Shown here piece by piece: positions 48,734-57,588 of a DNA stretch of 64,000 nucleotides (position 1 is the first letter of the stretch; each line of letters begins with the position of its first letter). The DNA is from Candidatus Arcticimaribacter forsetii (GTDB lineage: Bacteria > Bacteroidota > Bacteroidia > Flavobacteriales > Flavobacteriaceae), in assembly GCF_910589745.1 (NCBI RefSeq), contig NZ_OU342399.1, positions 1,447,501-1,511,500 on the forward strand. Reading direction: 5' to 3'. The notes beneath the pieces are model-generated. The model was not told where the DNA came from. It did not search any database and worked only from the letters and a program-made list of their open reading frames with translations. The position numbers and the translations under genes are program-made.

Positions 48734-49588
48734 ATGAAAAGAATTACACTCGTTATGAACTGTCCCGATCAAAAGGGAATTATTGCTGAAGTAACCAACT
48801 TCATTCATAACAACAACGGAAATATTGTTTACATTGATCAATACGTAGATCGAGTTAATGCTGTATTTTTTATGAGAGTAGAATGTGAAATTTCTGAGAA
48901 CGATCACAGTCTAGAATATTTTAAATCAAATTTTGAATCTACAATAGGGAAACAATTCCAATTAAAGGTTGATATATACATAAACGATGTTTTACCAAAA
49001 ATGGCATTATTTGTTTCTAAATACGATCATTGTTTATACGACATCCTCTCCAGACATCAATCGGGTGAATTAGCCGTTGACATTCCTTTTATCCTTAGTA
49101 ATCATAATGATTTAAAAAGTATAGCGGACCGTTTTGATATTCCGTTTTATCATGTTCCTGTTACTAAAGAAACGAAAGAAGAAGCTGAGGAGAAACAACT
49201 TAAAATATTAAAAGAACACCATATTGATTTTATTGTTTTAGCACGTTATATGCAAATAGTTTCTGGCAAATTAATAAAGCATTATACAAACAAAATAATC
49301 AATATACACCATTCTTTTTTACCTGCATTCCCAGGAGCAAAACCGTACCATTCCGCATACGATAGAGGGGTAAAAATTATTGGAGCTACTAGCCATTATG
49401 TTACGGAAGAGCTTGATGCTGGCCCTATTATTGAGCAAGACACCACTCATGTAACCCATTTAAATTCAATTAACGACTTCATAGCCAAAGGAAGAGATTT
49501 AGAACGTATTGTTCTTTCTAAAGCACTACAATTACATACGGCTAGAAAAGTAATGGTTTATCAGAATAAAACCATCGTATTCTCTTAA
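48734..49588 (+). CDS. purU: Formyltetrahydrofolate deformylase
   Basis: Hydrolyses 10-formyl-THF to formate and THF, supplying formate for purine synthesis. It has 284 residues: an N-terminal ACT-like domain (1-80, ITLVMNCPDQKGIIAEVTNFI) and a formyltransferase-fold catalytic domain. The latter shows SNHNDLKSIADRFDIPFYH, HHSFLPAFPGAKPYHSAY and the catalytic Asp in ELDAGPIIEQD. The ACT domain is known to sense Met or Gly in E. coli. Single gene. Confidence 0.95.
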   Translation: MKRITLVMNCPDQKGIIAEVTNFIHNNNGNIVYIDQYVDRVNAVFFMRVECEISENDHSLEYFKSNFESTIGKQFQLKVDIYINDVLPKMALFVSKYDHCLYDILSRHQSGELAVDIPFILSNHNDLKSIADRFDIPFYHVPVTKETKEEAEEKQLKILKEHHIDFIVLARYMQIVSGKLIKHYTNKIINIHHSFLPAFPGAKPYHSAYDRGVKIIGATSHYVTEELDAGPIIEQDTTHVTHLNSINDFIAKGRDLERIVLSKALQLHTARKVMVYQNKTIVFS

Positions 49589-49590
49589 AG

Positions 49591-50373
49591 CTAGAGTTTT
49601 TTTAAAAAATCTAAAGTCATCTCGTTGAATTGCCTCGGACGTTCTACATTTACAACATGTCCACAATCTTGAATTACCTCTAAATGGGAAGAAATATGAA
49701 GATTTACAACCTCTTTCACCGAGGGTAAAAACATATAATCCTCTGATCCCATAACATAAAGAGTAGGGATATTCAATTCTTCTTGCCTAAATATTTTAAG
49801 CAAAGGAATTACATCGCCAGTAAGTTTAAACCAGCGTATAAATTCTTTTTGATATAATTTTTTAGCTTCTCTAATAAACATAATCCGAGAATCTTTATGA
49901 TTCCTATGAGGCATCATAATGAAAGCAAATACTTTATAAATCCACATATACGGAACTATCGACTTTATTGAATTACCAATATAAATAAGAAGTCTAGATT
50001 GAAAACCAAATTTTAATATTGCACCCCCCATAGTCATACTCAAAACTCGTTCGGGCTGCATTTCTGCGATTTGTCTTATAATTATAGTACCTAAAGAAAT
50101 TCCTATAAAATGAGTTTGTTTAATTTCTTTATAATCCAAAACCTCAATAATATCAGATGCTATCGCATCGAAGGTATAAGCACCTTTTAAGGGTTTTAAT
50201 GTATTAGAACTTGAATCACCATGACCTCGCAAATCAATTAACAATAAATTAAAATACTTTGAAAATGCTCTTATTTGCTTGAACCACACAGAAGAACTCC
50301 CTCCAGCTCCATGGATAAAAGTTACCCAAGGGGCATTTTTATCGTCAGCTTCATAAAGGGTGTAATTCAACAT
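49591..50373 (-). CDS. Alpha/beta hydrolase
   Basis: A 260-residue alpha/beta-hydrolase. The oxyanion region is VTFIHGAGGSSSVW, the nucleophile elbow GISLGTII (Ser), the acid in VMGSEDYMF and the His in DCGHVVNVERP. It is soluble. Substrate unknown; family members of this size are esterases or lactonases. It overlaps pyrF by one base on the same strand. Confidence 0.9.
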   Translation of the reverse strand: MLNYTLYEADDKNAPWVTFIHGAGGSSSVWFKQIRAFSKYFNLLLIDLRGHGDSSSNTLKPLKGAYTFDAIASDIIEVLDYKEIKQTHFIGISLGTIIIRQIAEMQPERVLSMTMGGAILKFGFQSRLLIYIGNSIKSIVPYMWIYKVFAFIMMPHRNHKDSRIMFIREAKKLYQKEFIRWFKLTGDVIPLLKIFRQEELNIPTLYVMGSEDYMFLPSVKEVVNLHISSHLEVIQDCGHVVNVERPRQFNEMTLDFLKKL

Positions 50374-51200
50374 TATATATAATTTTTATTTTTTAGTATT
50401 GCTGCCATTTGAAGCTGCAAATCTTGAGCCGCTTTTCCTGCAGCACCTGCAAAATCTTCACCTTTAGAAGCATAAATAATTCCTCGTGATGAATTCACTA
50501 ATAAACCTACATCTTCAGATAAGCCATTTTCTGCAACTTCACTTAAACTTCCCCCTTGAGCCCCTACTCCTGGTATTAATAAAAAAGAATTTGGAATTAA
50601 TGTCCTAATGTTTTTTAGAGCAGCTGCTTTTGTTGCTCCCACAACATACATAAGTCGATCGGAACCCTCCCAATGGGTACTCGTTTCAATTACTTTCTCG
50701 TAGAGCATTTTACTGCCAATTTTTTGGGTTTGAAAGTCGGAAGAACCTGTGTTTGAAGTTAATGCTAGAACAATAGCATATTTTTCTTCAAACTCTAAAA
50801 AAGGTTCAACTGAATCTTTACCCATGTAGGGTGCTACTGTTATTGAATCAAAATTAAAAGTTTCAAAATATGCTTTAGCATACCGAGTTGCAGTGTTTCC
50901 AATATCACCACGTTTCGCATCTGCAATTGTAAAAATCTCTGGATGGTTCTCGTTTATATAATCCATTACTTTTTTCAGAGACTTCATTCCTTCTGGCCCA
51001 TAAGTCTCAAAAAATGCAATATTAGGTTTATAAGCTATAGTATAAGCTGCTGTAGAGTCAATTATAGCTTTGGAAAATTCAAACAAAGGGTCTTGTGTAT
51101 CTTTGATATGCTCTGGAACTTTCTCCAAATCAACATCCAAACCAACACACAAAAAAGATTTTTTAAGAAGGATTTGCTCCTTTAATGCTTTTATTCTCAT
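50373..51200 (-). CDS. pyrF: Orotidine 5'-phosphate decarboxylase
   Basis: Makes UMP, the last step of pyrimidine synthesis. It has 275 residues, the longer type 2 form. The catalytic D-K-x-x-D motif appears in TIADAKRGDIGNTA, with a phosphate-binding region LLIPGVGAQGGSL and NSSRGIIYA. The start LLKKSFLCVGLDVDLEKVPEHI is typical. It lies 3 bp after prfA and overlaps the hydrolase gene: an operon prfA-pyrF-hydrolase. Confidence 0.96.
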   Translation of the reverse strand: MRIKALKEQILLKKSFLCVGLDVDLEKVPEHIKDTQDPLFEFSKAIIDSTAAYTIAYKPNIAFFETYGPEGMKSLKKVMDYINENHPEIFTIADAKRGDIGNTATRYAKAYFETFNFDSITVAPYMGKDSVEPFLEFEEKYAIVLALTSNTGSSDFQTQKIGSKMLYEKVIETSTHWEGSDRLMYVVGATKAAALKNIRTLIPNSFLLIPGVGAQGGSLSEVAENGLSEDVGLLVNSSRGIIYASKGEDFAGAAGKAAQDLQLQMAAILKNKNYI

Positions 51201-51203
51201 ATA

Positions 51204-52280
51204 TTAAAAAACCTCACCGGCTTCCTTAAGTTTTTCTGTATTTTGATACAGTTGCAATTCATCGATAAGCTTATGAACATCTCCATTAATTATATTTTGA
51301 AGGTCATAAAGCGTCAATCCAATTCTATGATCTGTTACCCTCCCTTGAGGATAATTATAAGTTCTAATCTTAGCAGATCGATCGCCAGATGAAACTAATG
51401 AATTACGTTTTTGTGAATCTGCTTCAAGTTTTTTAGCCAATTCCATTTCGTATAAACGAGAACGCAAAACCTTGAGCGCTTTATCTTTATTTTTGTGTTG
51501 AGATTTTTGATCTTGGCACTGAGCAACAATTCCAGTTGGTTCGTGTGTTAAACGAACAGCAGAATAGGTTGTGTTTACGGACTGTCCTCCAGGCCCAGAG
51601 GAACAGAAATAATCTACACGTACATCGTTCATATTGATTTCAACATCAAATTCTTCTGCCTCCGGTAAAACCATTACCGTTGCAGCAGAAGTATGAACTC
51701 GTCCTTGAGTTTCAGTTTGAGGAACGCGTTGAACTCGGTGTACTCCCGATTCAAATTTCATAACCCCATAGCAGTCTTCTCCAGAAGCCTCAAAGATAAT
51801 TTCCTTAAAACCACCGGCTGTTCCTTCACTACTATCCACTAAGCTTACGTTCCAACCTTTGTCTTGACAAAATTTAGAATACATACGGTATAAATCTCCG
51901 GCAAAAATACTTGCTTCATCTCCACCGGTTCCAGCTCTAATTTCTACGACTATATTTTTAGCATCTTCTGGATCTTTTGGTATTAATAAAAACTTAATAT
52001 CTTCTTCTAATTCCGGAAGACTCTCTTTCGCTTCTTCCAATTGCATTTTAGCCATTTCTACCATCTCAGCATCAGAAGCATCACTAATAATCTCTTCTGC
52101 TTCAGCGATATTAGAAAGCAAGGTTTTGTATTGCTCTCCTTTTTCAGTTAATATTTTTAAGTCTTTATATTCCTTATTCAGCTGAACATAACGCTTTTGG
52201 TCCACAATGATATCGGGTTGAATAATCAAATCGGAGACCTCGTCAAAGCGTTGTTGAATTATTTGTAGTTTTTCGATCAT
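51204..52280 (-). CDS. prfA: Peptide chain release factor 1
   Basis: Reads UAA and UAG and triggers peptide release. It has 358 residues. GGQ motif in [14 protein letters not shown]. The region [18 protein letters not shown] marks RF1 rather than RF2, which carries a frameshift and a different sequence. No internal frameshift. First gene of prfA-pyrF-hydrolase. Confidence 0.97.
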   Translation of the reverse strand: MIEKLQIIQQRFDEVSDLIIQPDIIVDQKRYVQLNKEYKDLKILTEKGEQYKTLLSNIAEAEEIISDASDAEMVEMAKMQLEEAKESLPELEEDIKFLLIPKDPEDAKNIVVEIRAGTGGDEASIFAGDLYRMYSKFCQDKGWNVSLVDSSEGTAGGFKEIIFEASGEDCYGVMKFESGVHRVQRVPQTETQGRVHTSAATVMVLPEAEEFDVEINMNDVRVDYFCSSGPGGQSVNTTYSAVRLTHEPTGIVAQCQDQKSQHKNKDKALKVLRSRLYEMELAKKLEADSQKRNSLVSSGDRSAKIRTYNYPQGRVTDHRIGLTLYDLQNIINGDVHKLIDELQLYQNTEKLKEAGEVF

Positions 52281-52334
52281 AAGTTGCTAATCTAAGTCGT
52301 AAAATTACTACTTTTTAAATAAATAAGAAGTGAA

Positions 52335-53789
52335 TTAATCTAAAACAAAACTGAAATTAGTTGATATACTAAATGCAGAAAGCCCATCTGATCTTTGGTA
52401 GTTTTGAATACGTAAACCAATCTTCTTCAGTGAAAGGCTCCATAGGTTATACTCTGACAAAACATCGGTAAACACGAGCTCCCCCCCTATTTGATAACTT
52501 GAAAAAGCTGAAAGATCATAATCAGAAGTATAAAATTCGTCTGTTGAAAGATGTTCGTTATAGGGAGCAAAATAATCTGCTGCTGTTTGATCATATAATC
52601 TTATACTGGGAGTTAACTTCCAATTCATATTAAATTTAACAGGAAGTTCTAACTGGTAGGTATTTGAATATATCCCCCAATCATCCAGATATTTCCTATA
52701 ATAAGAACGTACTACTAAATATTCATTTACATAATAATTTAATCGCATTCCGAAAGGATACTTAAGTCGGGTAGCTGGGAGTCGTTCAATATCATCAGCT
52801 AAATGAAAAACATCTGTATTTGAACTATTTTCATAATTAGAGATGCTATTTGCATTTCCTACATAATAATTTGTCCGATCAGAAAAATAAACTCGCTGCA
52901 GGGGGTTTGCCAACCAACCCTCTTGTTTGACAAGATCAAGTACTAGAGAAAATTGCATTCTAGGACTCAAAATTTGAGAAAACCCCAAGGAAAAAGAATA
53001 TGAATTTCTTTTAACATCATCGATTGGAGAATAGTTTGATGGGAGATATCCTATAACACTAGCACCACTAGAGTTAAGAACACTTACTCCTGAGAAATAA
53101 CTTTGATTGTTGAACAAAAAATCTGATCCAAATAACTCGTATTCATGAATTTCAGTGGGAATTATTGGAAGCCATTTGTCTAAATAAACCTGTGCTTTCA
53201 AACTAATTTCTGTATTTTTTTCATTCCACAATTGCGTTATGCCTGCTCCAAAACCAAAAGATTGATAATCATACTCAAAAGAAGAACCAATATTTGAAGA
53301 CCAATATCTATTTCGGTCGTCTGTCGCGTGTACATAAGATAAATTAATTGCGGTTAAAACATCTTTCCTAGAAGCACCCGTAGAAGCAACCCACGGAGAG
53401 CCTTTCGGGCCTCGACCACCACTTCCGCTTCCATCACCTCCACTAGTATAATCTCTTTCGCCTGAAGATGCACCTGTGTTAAAAGGATTTCCATTACTTG
53501 AACTCGCCGAGGTATAAGCAGAAAAACCAAAATCGGCAGTTAAAACATCATCTTCGTTTAAGGGAATATTAACAACAACTGTTGGGGCAAAATTCTCTAA
53601 TTCTTCGTTACCAACACCTCCAGTAACAGAAGCATGAATTCCTTCTTGATTGTAATAACCAAGCAATAGATCTACTTCTACAGCTTCAAGTACCTTTTTT
53701 TTATAAACTTTAAGAGAGTCATTTTGAGCATTGGAAACAAATCCAATACTCATTAAAAAAAATAATATTATTTTTTTAGTTACATCCAC
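52335..53789 (-). CDS. DUF3570 outer membrane protein of the ApbE cluster
   Basis: A 484-residue protein starting at a GTG (53789). The longest frame begins at 53900 but would run through the upstream gene, and the GTG gives a proper signal peptide (TKKIILFFLMSIGFVSNAQ). After a Ser/Gly-rich stretch (100-135) the remainder is strand-rich, like a barrel. Two TGAS tetrapeptides (105-108 and 137-140) resemble the [ST]GA[ST] core that ApbE flavinylates. It overlaps the DUF4266 gene by 14 bp. Confidence 0.85.
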   Translation of the reverse strand: MDVTKKIILFFLMSIGFVSNAQNDSLKVYKKKVLEAVEVDLLLGYYNQEGIHASVTGGVGNEELENFAPTVVVNIPLNEDDVLTADFGFSAYTSASSSNGNPFNTGASSGERDYTSGGDGSGSGGRGPKGSPWVASTGASRKDVLTAINLSYVHATDDRNRYWSSNIGSSFEYDYQSFGFGAGITQLWNEKNTEISLKAQVYLDKWLPIIPTEIHEYELFGSDFLFNNQSYFSGVSVLNSSGASVIGYLPSNYSPIDDVKRNSYSFSLGFSQILSPRMQFSLVLDLVKQEGWLANPLQRVYFSDRTNYYVGNANSISNYENSSNTDVFHLADDIERLPATRLKYPFGMRLNYYVNEYLVVRSYYRKYLDDWGIYSNTYQLELPVKFNMNWKLTPSIRLYDQTAADYFAPYNEHLSTDEFYTSDYDLSAFSSYQIGGELVFTDVLSEYNLWSLSLKKIGLRIQNYQRSDGLSAFSISTNFSFVLD

Positions 53790-54000
53790 AACCACCTCCT
53801 GTTTTTCCACCGTTTGCACCTGCAGCGGCTTCTCTATAAATATGAAAGGTAGTTTCAAATCGTTCTGACAAACTTGCTTTGAGCGCCATATCTGAATCAT
53901 TCAAATAAACCTTATTATATTCTTTAACAGATACACAGCTACTGCCTGAAACCAAAATCATCAATAACACTATTAAAAGTTTAATTTTCTTCAATTTCAA
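53776..54000 (-). CDS. DUF4266 small lipoprotein with Gly/Cys tail
   Basis: A 74-residue protein from a TTG at 54000 (or 53994). A lipoprotein signal (LLIVLLMILVSGSSC) puts the lipidated Cys at about residue 22. The mature part has VKEYNKVYLNDSDMALK and ends GANGGKTGGGCGCN. The invariant-looking CGC tail suggests metal or redox chemistry, or a modification site. It overlaps both neighbours (apbE by 20 bp, DUF3570 by 14 bp), so expression is coupled. Confidence 0.88.
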   Translation of the reverse strand: MKLKKIKLLIVLLMILVSGSSCVSVKEYNKVYLNDSDMALKASLSERFETTFHIYREAAAGANGGKTGGGCGCN

Positions 54001-54964
54001 TATTTTTAGATCGATGAATCATCCCTGAGTCATCTATTAAAATAGCCTCTATGTTAGGCAACTGGTTAATTAAAAACAGTCCCGCTTCTTTTCCCATAAC
54101 AAATACTGCGGTTGCAAGAGCATCTGCTAATTCAGCTTTTCCTGCAAAGACAGTACAACTTACAATTCCTTTTGCAGGAATCCCAGTTCTTGGGTCAATA
54201 ATATGGCTATATCGCTCCCCGTTAATTTGAGTGAATTTTTCATAATCTCCAGAAGTAACAACCGCATCATGTTCTAATGAAAACCATGAAAAAACCTTTT
54301 TATTATTCATAGGATTAACAATACCAATAGTCCAGGAAGAACCATCTGGTTTGGTTCCCCAAGTATTCATATCTCCAGATGCATTAATGATCCCTCCAAC
54401 AACACCCCGTTCTACAAGAACTTGCTTTGCCCGGTCAGCAGCATAGCCCTTTCCGATGGCGCCAAAACCAATTCGCATTCCCTTTTTAAGTAAAAAAACA
54501 GTTGAGGCCTCTTCGTTTAATTCAATTAGGTGATGACCAATATTAACAATTGAAGCATTTAGAATTTCTTGATCTGGCATTTGCGATTCCCTACCATCAA
54601 ATTCCCATAGTTTACCGACAGCCGCAAATGAAATATCAAATGCACCAGAAGTTAATTTTGAAATCTGTTGTGCTCTATAAATTAGATCAAAAAGTTCTTT
54701 TGAAACCTTAACAGCAGCAACTCCTGCATTTTGATTTATTTTAGAGGTTTCAGAACCTTGAATCCAGGATGAAATTAATTTTTCAATTCGAACAATCTCT
54801 TCTTTTGCAAGGGCCAAGGATTCCTTAGCAAATTCTTCATCTTCAGCAACAACTGAGATATTAAAAGAAGATCCCATTAAAATACTAGACTCTGAGTATA
54901 ATTGCTGTGCACTCAAAATACAGCTAGACAAAACAAAACTAAACAGGACCAGAATCTTTTTCAT
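53981..54964 (-). CDS. apbE: FAD:protein FMN transferase ApbE
   Basis: Attaches FMN covalently to Thr or Ser of extracytoplasmic redox proteins. It has 327 residues with a signal peptide (MKKILVLFSFVLSSCILSAQQ), so it acts in the periplasm. Motifs are MGSSFNISVVA, GFGAIGKGYAADRAKQVL, NASGDMNTWG, YSHIIDPRTGIPAKG and TVFAGKAELADALATAVFVMG. The gene lies between the thioredoxin and DUF4266 genes, all on one strand within 1-2 bp or overlapping. Confidence 0.95.
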   Translation of the reverse strand: MKKILVLFSFVLSSCILSAQQLYSESSILMGSSFNISVVAEDEEFAKESLALAKEEIVRIEKLISSWIQGSETSKINQNAGVAAVKVSKELFDLIYRAQQISKLTSGAFDISFAAVGKLWEFDGRESQMPDQEILNASIVNIGHHLIELNEEASTVFLLKKGMRIGFGAIGKGYAADRAKQVLVERGVVGGIINASGDMNTWGTKPDGSSWTIGIVNPMNNKKVFSWFSLEHDAVVTSGDYEKFTQINGERYSHIIDPRTGIPAKGIVSCTVFAGKAELADALATAVFVMGKEAGLFLINQLPNIEAILIDDSGMIHRSKNIEIEEN

Positions 54965-54965
54965 T

Positions 54966-55406
54966 TTAAAAATCTTCTATATTTTGAATGTAACTTTTAA
55001 CTGGAATTTTATCATATCCCAACCTCCCAATAACCTCCACATTAGAATTTAAAATAACAACCAAAGGAAAGTATCCATTAGGATTGTAAACACTAGCAAT
55101 TTGATCGTTTCGATCTTGGATTTCATTGGGTAATTTATTCTTTTTCCTTTTTGGGAAATCTGCTCTAAAAAGTAAATAATTCTCCTCAGCATAAGAAATA
55201 AATTCAGGATTAGTCCAGATTTCTTTTTCAAGTTTAATGCAAGGAATACACCAGTCAGAACCTGAAAAAACCAATACGATTTTCTTATTGGTTTGTTTGG
55301 ATTTAAGTTTTGTTTCTTCCCAGTCTGATTGCCAATTCTGAGCAGAAACGAAACTGACCTTTAATGAACATAAAATAATTAGAGAAAGAAAAATAAATCT
55401 GTTCAT
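54966..55406 (-). CDS. Exported thioredoxin-like protein of the ApbE cluster
   Basis: A 146-residue thioredoxin-fold protein with a signal peptide (MNRFIFLSLIILCSLKVSFVSAQ). The redox motif is SGSDWCIPCIKLEKE (C-x2-C). The closing GYFPLVVILNSNVEVIGRLGY carries the cis-Pro. It resembles DsbD/thiol-disulfide partners. It starts the apbE-DUF4266-DUF3570 operon and may reduce the CGC tail of DUF4266 or ApbE partners. This role is inferred. Confidence 0.9.
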   Translation of the reverse strand: MNRFIFLSLIILCSLKVSFVSAQNWQSDWEETKLKSKQTNKKIVLVFSGSDWCIPCIKLEKEIWTNPEFISYAEENYLLFRADFPKRKKNKLPNEIQDRNDQIASVYNPNGYFPLVVILNSNVEVIGRLGYDKIPVKSYIQNIEDF

Positions 55407-55431
55407 TATGAGATATGTTGTTTAAAGTTTT

Positions 55432-56610
55432 CTAATATGTAAAAGTCCCTTGAGTGCTTTTAATTGTCAATTTTTTATCACTTGAAGCTTCAACCTTTCC
55501 GATAATCTGAGCGGGCACATTAAATAATTCTGATATTGAAATAATCTGTTCAGCTAATTCTGGAGCTACATAAAGTTCCATTCTATGTCCCATATTAAAA
55601 ACTTCGTACATCTCTTTCCAAGATGTTTTAGATTCTTCTTGTATCATTTTGAATAGGGGAGGTAAATCGAATAAATTATCTTTTATAACATGTAAAGAGT
55701 CTATAAAATGTAGAATTTTAGTCTGAGCTCCTCCGCTACAATGAACCATTCCATGAATTAAAGATTTATCCACAGTGTTCATTATTTCTTGAATTATTGG
55801 AGCATACGTTCTTGTGGGAGATAAAACTAGTTTTCCTGCATTTATTGGACTATCCTCTACAAGATCTGTTAGATTCTTTGAACCTGAGTAAATTAAATCT
55901 TCTGGAACGCTAGCATCAAAAGTTTCTGGATATTTAGATTTTAGGTTCTTATTAAAAACATCGTGTCTTGCGGAAGTAAGTCCGTTACTTCCCATTCCAC
56001 CGTTGTATTCTTTTTCATAAGAAGCCTGACCAAAGGAAGCTAAGCCTACAATAACATCTCCAGGCTGAATATTCGCATTATCAATAACATCAGAACGCTT
56101 CATTCTTGCGGTAACCGTGGAATCTACGATTATGGTTTGAACTAAATCTCCAACGTCTGCAGTTTCTCCTCCTGTACTGTGTATAGAAACTCCATACCCT
56201 TTAAGTTCCTCTATTATTTCTTCAGTACCGTTAATTATAGCAGCTAAAACTTCACCAGGGATTCTGTTTTTATTTCTTCCAATGGTAGAGGAAAGTAAAA
56301 TATCTTGTGAAGCCCCAACACACAACAAATCGTCAATATTCATGATTAAAGCATCCTGAGCCACTCCTTTCCAAACTGATAAATCTCCTGTTTCTCTCCA
56401 ATAAGCATATGCCAAGGAGGATTTTGTTCCAGCTCCATCGGCATGCATTACTAGGCAATGCTCTTCGCTTCCTGTTAAATAATCTGGAACTATCTTACAA
56501 AAAGCTTTAGGAAAAAGACCTTTATTTATATTTTTAATAGCGTTGTGCACATCTTCTTTTTGTGCAGAAACTCCTCGAAGACGATACCGGTCACTAGACA
56601 ACTCACTCAT
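55432..56610 (-). CDS. purM: Phosphoribosylformylglycinamidine cyclo-ligase (AIR synthase)
   Basis: Closes the imidazole ring in purine synthesis, ATP-dependent. It has 392 residues, about 45 longer than E. coli PurM, the length I expect in Bacteroidota. Landmarks are VMHADGAGTKSSLAYAY, MNIDDLLCVGASQDILLS, STGGETADVGDLV and IHGMVHCSGGAQTKIL. A TATTTTTG element (56629-56636) lies upstream. It is a single gene; purU is 7 kb away. Confidence 0.93.
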   Translation of the reverse strand: MSELSSDRYRLRGVSAQKEDVHNAIKNINKGLFPKAFCKIVPDYLTGSEEHCLVMHADGAGTKSSLAYAYWRETGDLSVWKGVAQDALIMNIDDLLCVGASQDILLSSTIGRNKNRIPGEVLAAIINGTEEIIEELKGYGVSIHSTGGETADVGDLVQTIIVDSTVTARMKRSDVIDNANIQPGDVIVGLASFGQASYEKEYNGGMGSNGLTSARHDVFNKNLKSKYPETFDASVPEDLIYSGSKNLTDLVEDSPINAGKLVLSPTRTYAPIIQEIMNTVDKSLIHGMVHCSGGAQTKILHFIDSLHVIKDNLFDLPPLFKMIQEESKTSWKEMYEVFNMGHRMELYVAPELAEQIISISELFNVPAQIIGKVEASSDKKLTIKSTQGTFTY

Positions 56611-56691
56611 ACTGGTTATAATTTACCACAAAAATACATCAATTTATTTCCTTTACCTAGAGCAATTTTAGACGAATAAAAAACAAATAAA

Positions 56692-57537
56692 CTATTTTTT
56701 TGAAGAGTCTACATTCTCTGTTGATCTAACATATGCAAAACCACCCGCTTTTCCGGTAGACCATGAAGTAAACCTAATTGATATGTATATATCATCGGTT
56801 ACTAAATGTAAAACCATATCTTGACCAACAACGTTTTTAGGCGTTCCATTTGTAGCTGCTCTAAAAGTTTCAAAAGTTAGCTCATCAATTTGATCGATAG
56901 TTCCAATTGCCCATTCAGTATCAGCAGGACTAGTTTCTTTTACTGCTGCTGCTTCGCTCACAATATTATAAATTTGCCCTCCACTATTACCTCGTGTTAT
57001 TTTTACATTATCAGTTAAATGATCTTGCTGTGAAGAATTTGTAGGATCGCCGCCATCATCTTTTGTAAAAGTCATCGATGCACCTTCCCAAATTGTATAA
57101 ACCGCTTCAACCTCATCTACATCTGTGATTGAAACTGTAACGTTTACATCCTCAGTAATACTCCCTACAGTTACACGGATTACAGCTGTTACAACCTGTA
57201 TTGTTTCAAAATCAAAAAGACTAGCGTCTGCCACAGTAACAGCTCCTGTCGATGCATTTACCGACAAGGCCCCGTTAACACTTTGAGACACTAAACTGTA
57301 TTGTAAGCTTCCAGAGGACGCTGAGGCTTGTACTGTTCCAATGGCAGCTCCCACGTCAGGATTTTCGTTAATTGTTGAGGATAAATTTGCAGCTGTGATT
57401 ACTGGAACAACAACTTCTGGAGTTGTTATAATTTGAATATCATCGTCACCACCTCCACCACCACCACAACCTATAAAAAACATAAACTGCATACACAGTA
57501 AATATTTTAAACCGTTTTTAGCATTTAAATGTTTCAT
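56692..57537 (-). CDS. Surface lipoprotein with cadherin-like domain
   Basis: A 281-residue lipoprotein. Lipobox FIGC near residue 24, followed by GGGGGGDDD, a Gly/Asp linker of the type used for surface export. Residues 45-145 form a cadherin-like repeat with INENPDVGAAIGTVQAS, STGAVTVADASLFDFET and the closing VSITDVDE. The last 130 residues (IWEGASMTFTKDDGGDP onward) form a separate domain I do not recognise. Likely a surface adhesin or glycan-binding protein. Confidence 0.85.
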   Translation of the reverse strand: MKHLNAKNGLKYLLCMQFMFFIGCGGGGGGDDDIQIITTPEVVVPVITAANLSSTINENPDVGAAIGTVQASASSGSLQYSLVSQSVNGALSVNASTGAVTVADASLFDFETIQVVTAVIRVTVGSITEDVNVTVSITDVDEVEAVYTIWEGASMTFTKDDGGDPTNSSQQDHLTDNVKITRGNSGGQIYNIVSEAAAVKETSPADTEWAIGTIDQIDELTFETFRAATNGTPKNVVGQDMVLHLVTDDIYISIRFTSWSTGKAGGFAYVRSTENVDSSKK

Positions 57538-57588
57538 AAAAATATAATATAGTTATGAATAAAGATACTAAAACTAAACCAACAAATT

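Noticed and set aside
53790..53900. N-terminal extension of the DUF3570 protein
   Set aside because: It would be read in another frame of the DUF4266 gene and would bury the signal peptide.
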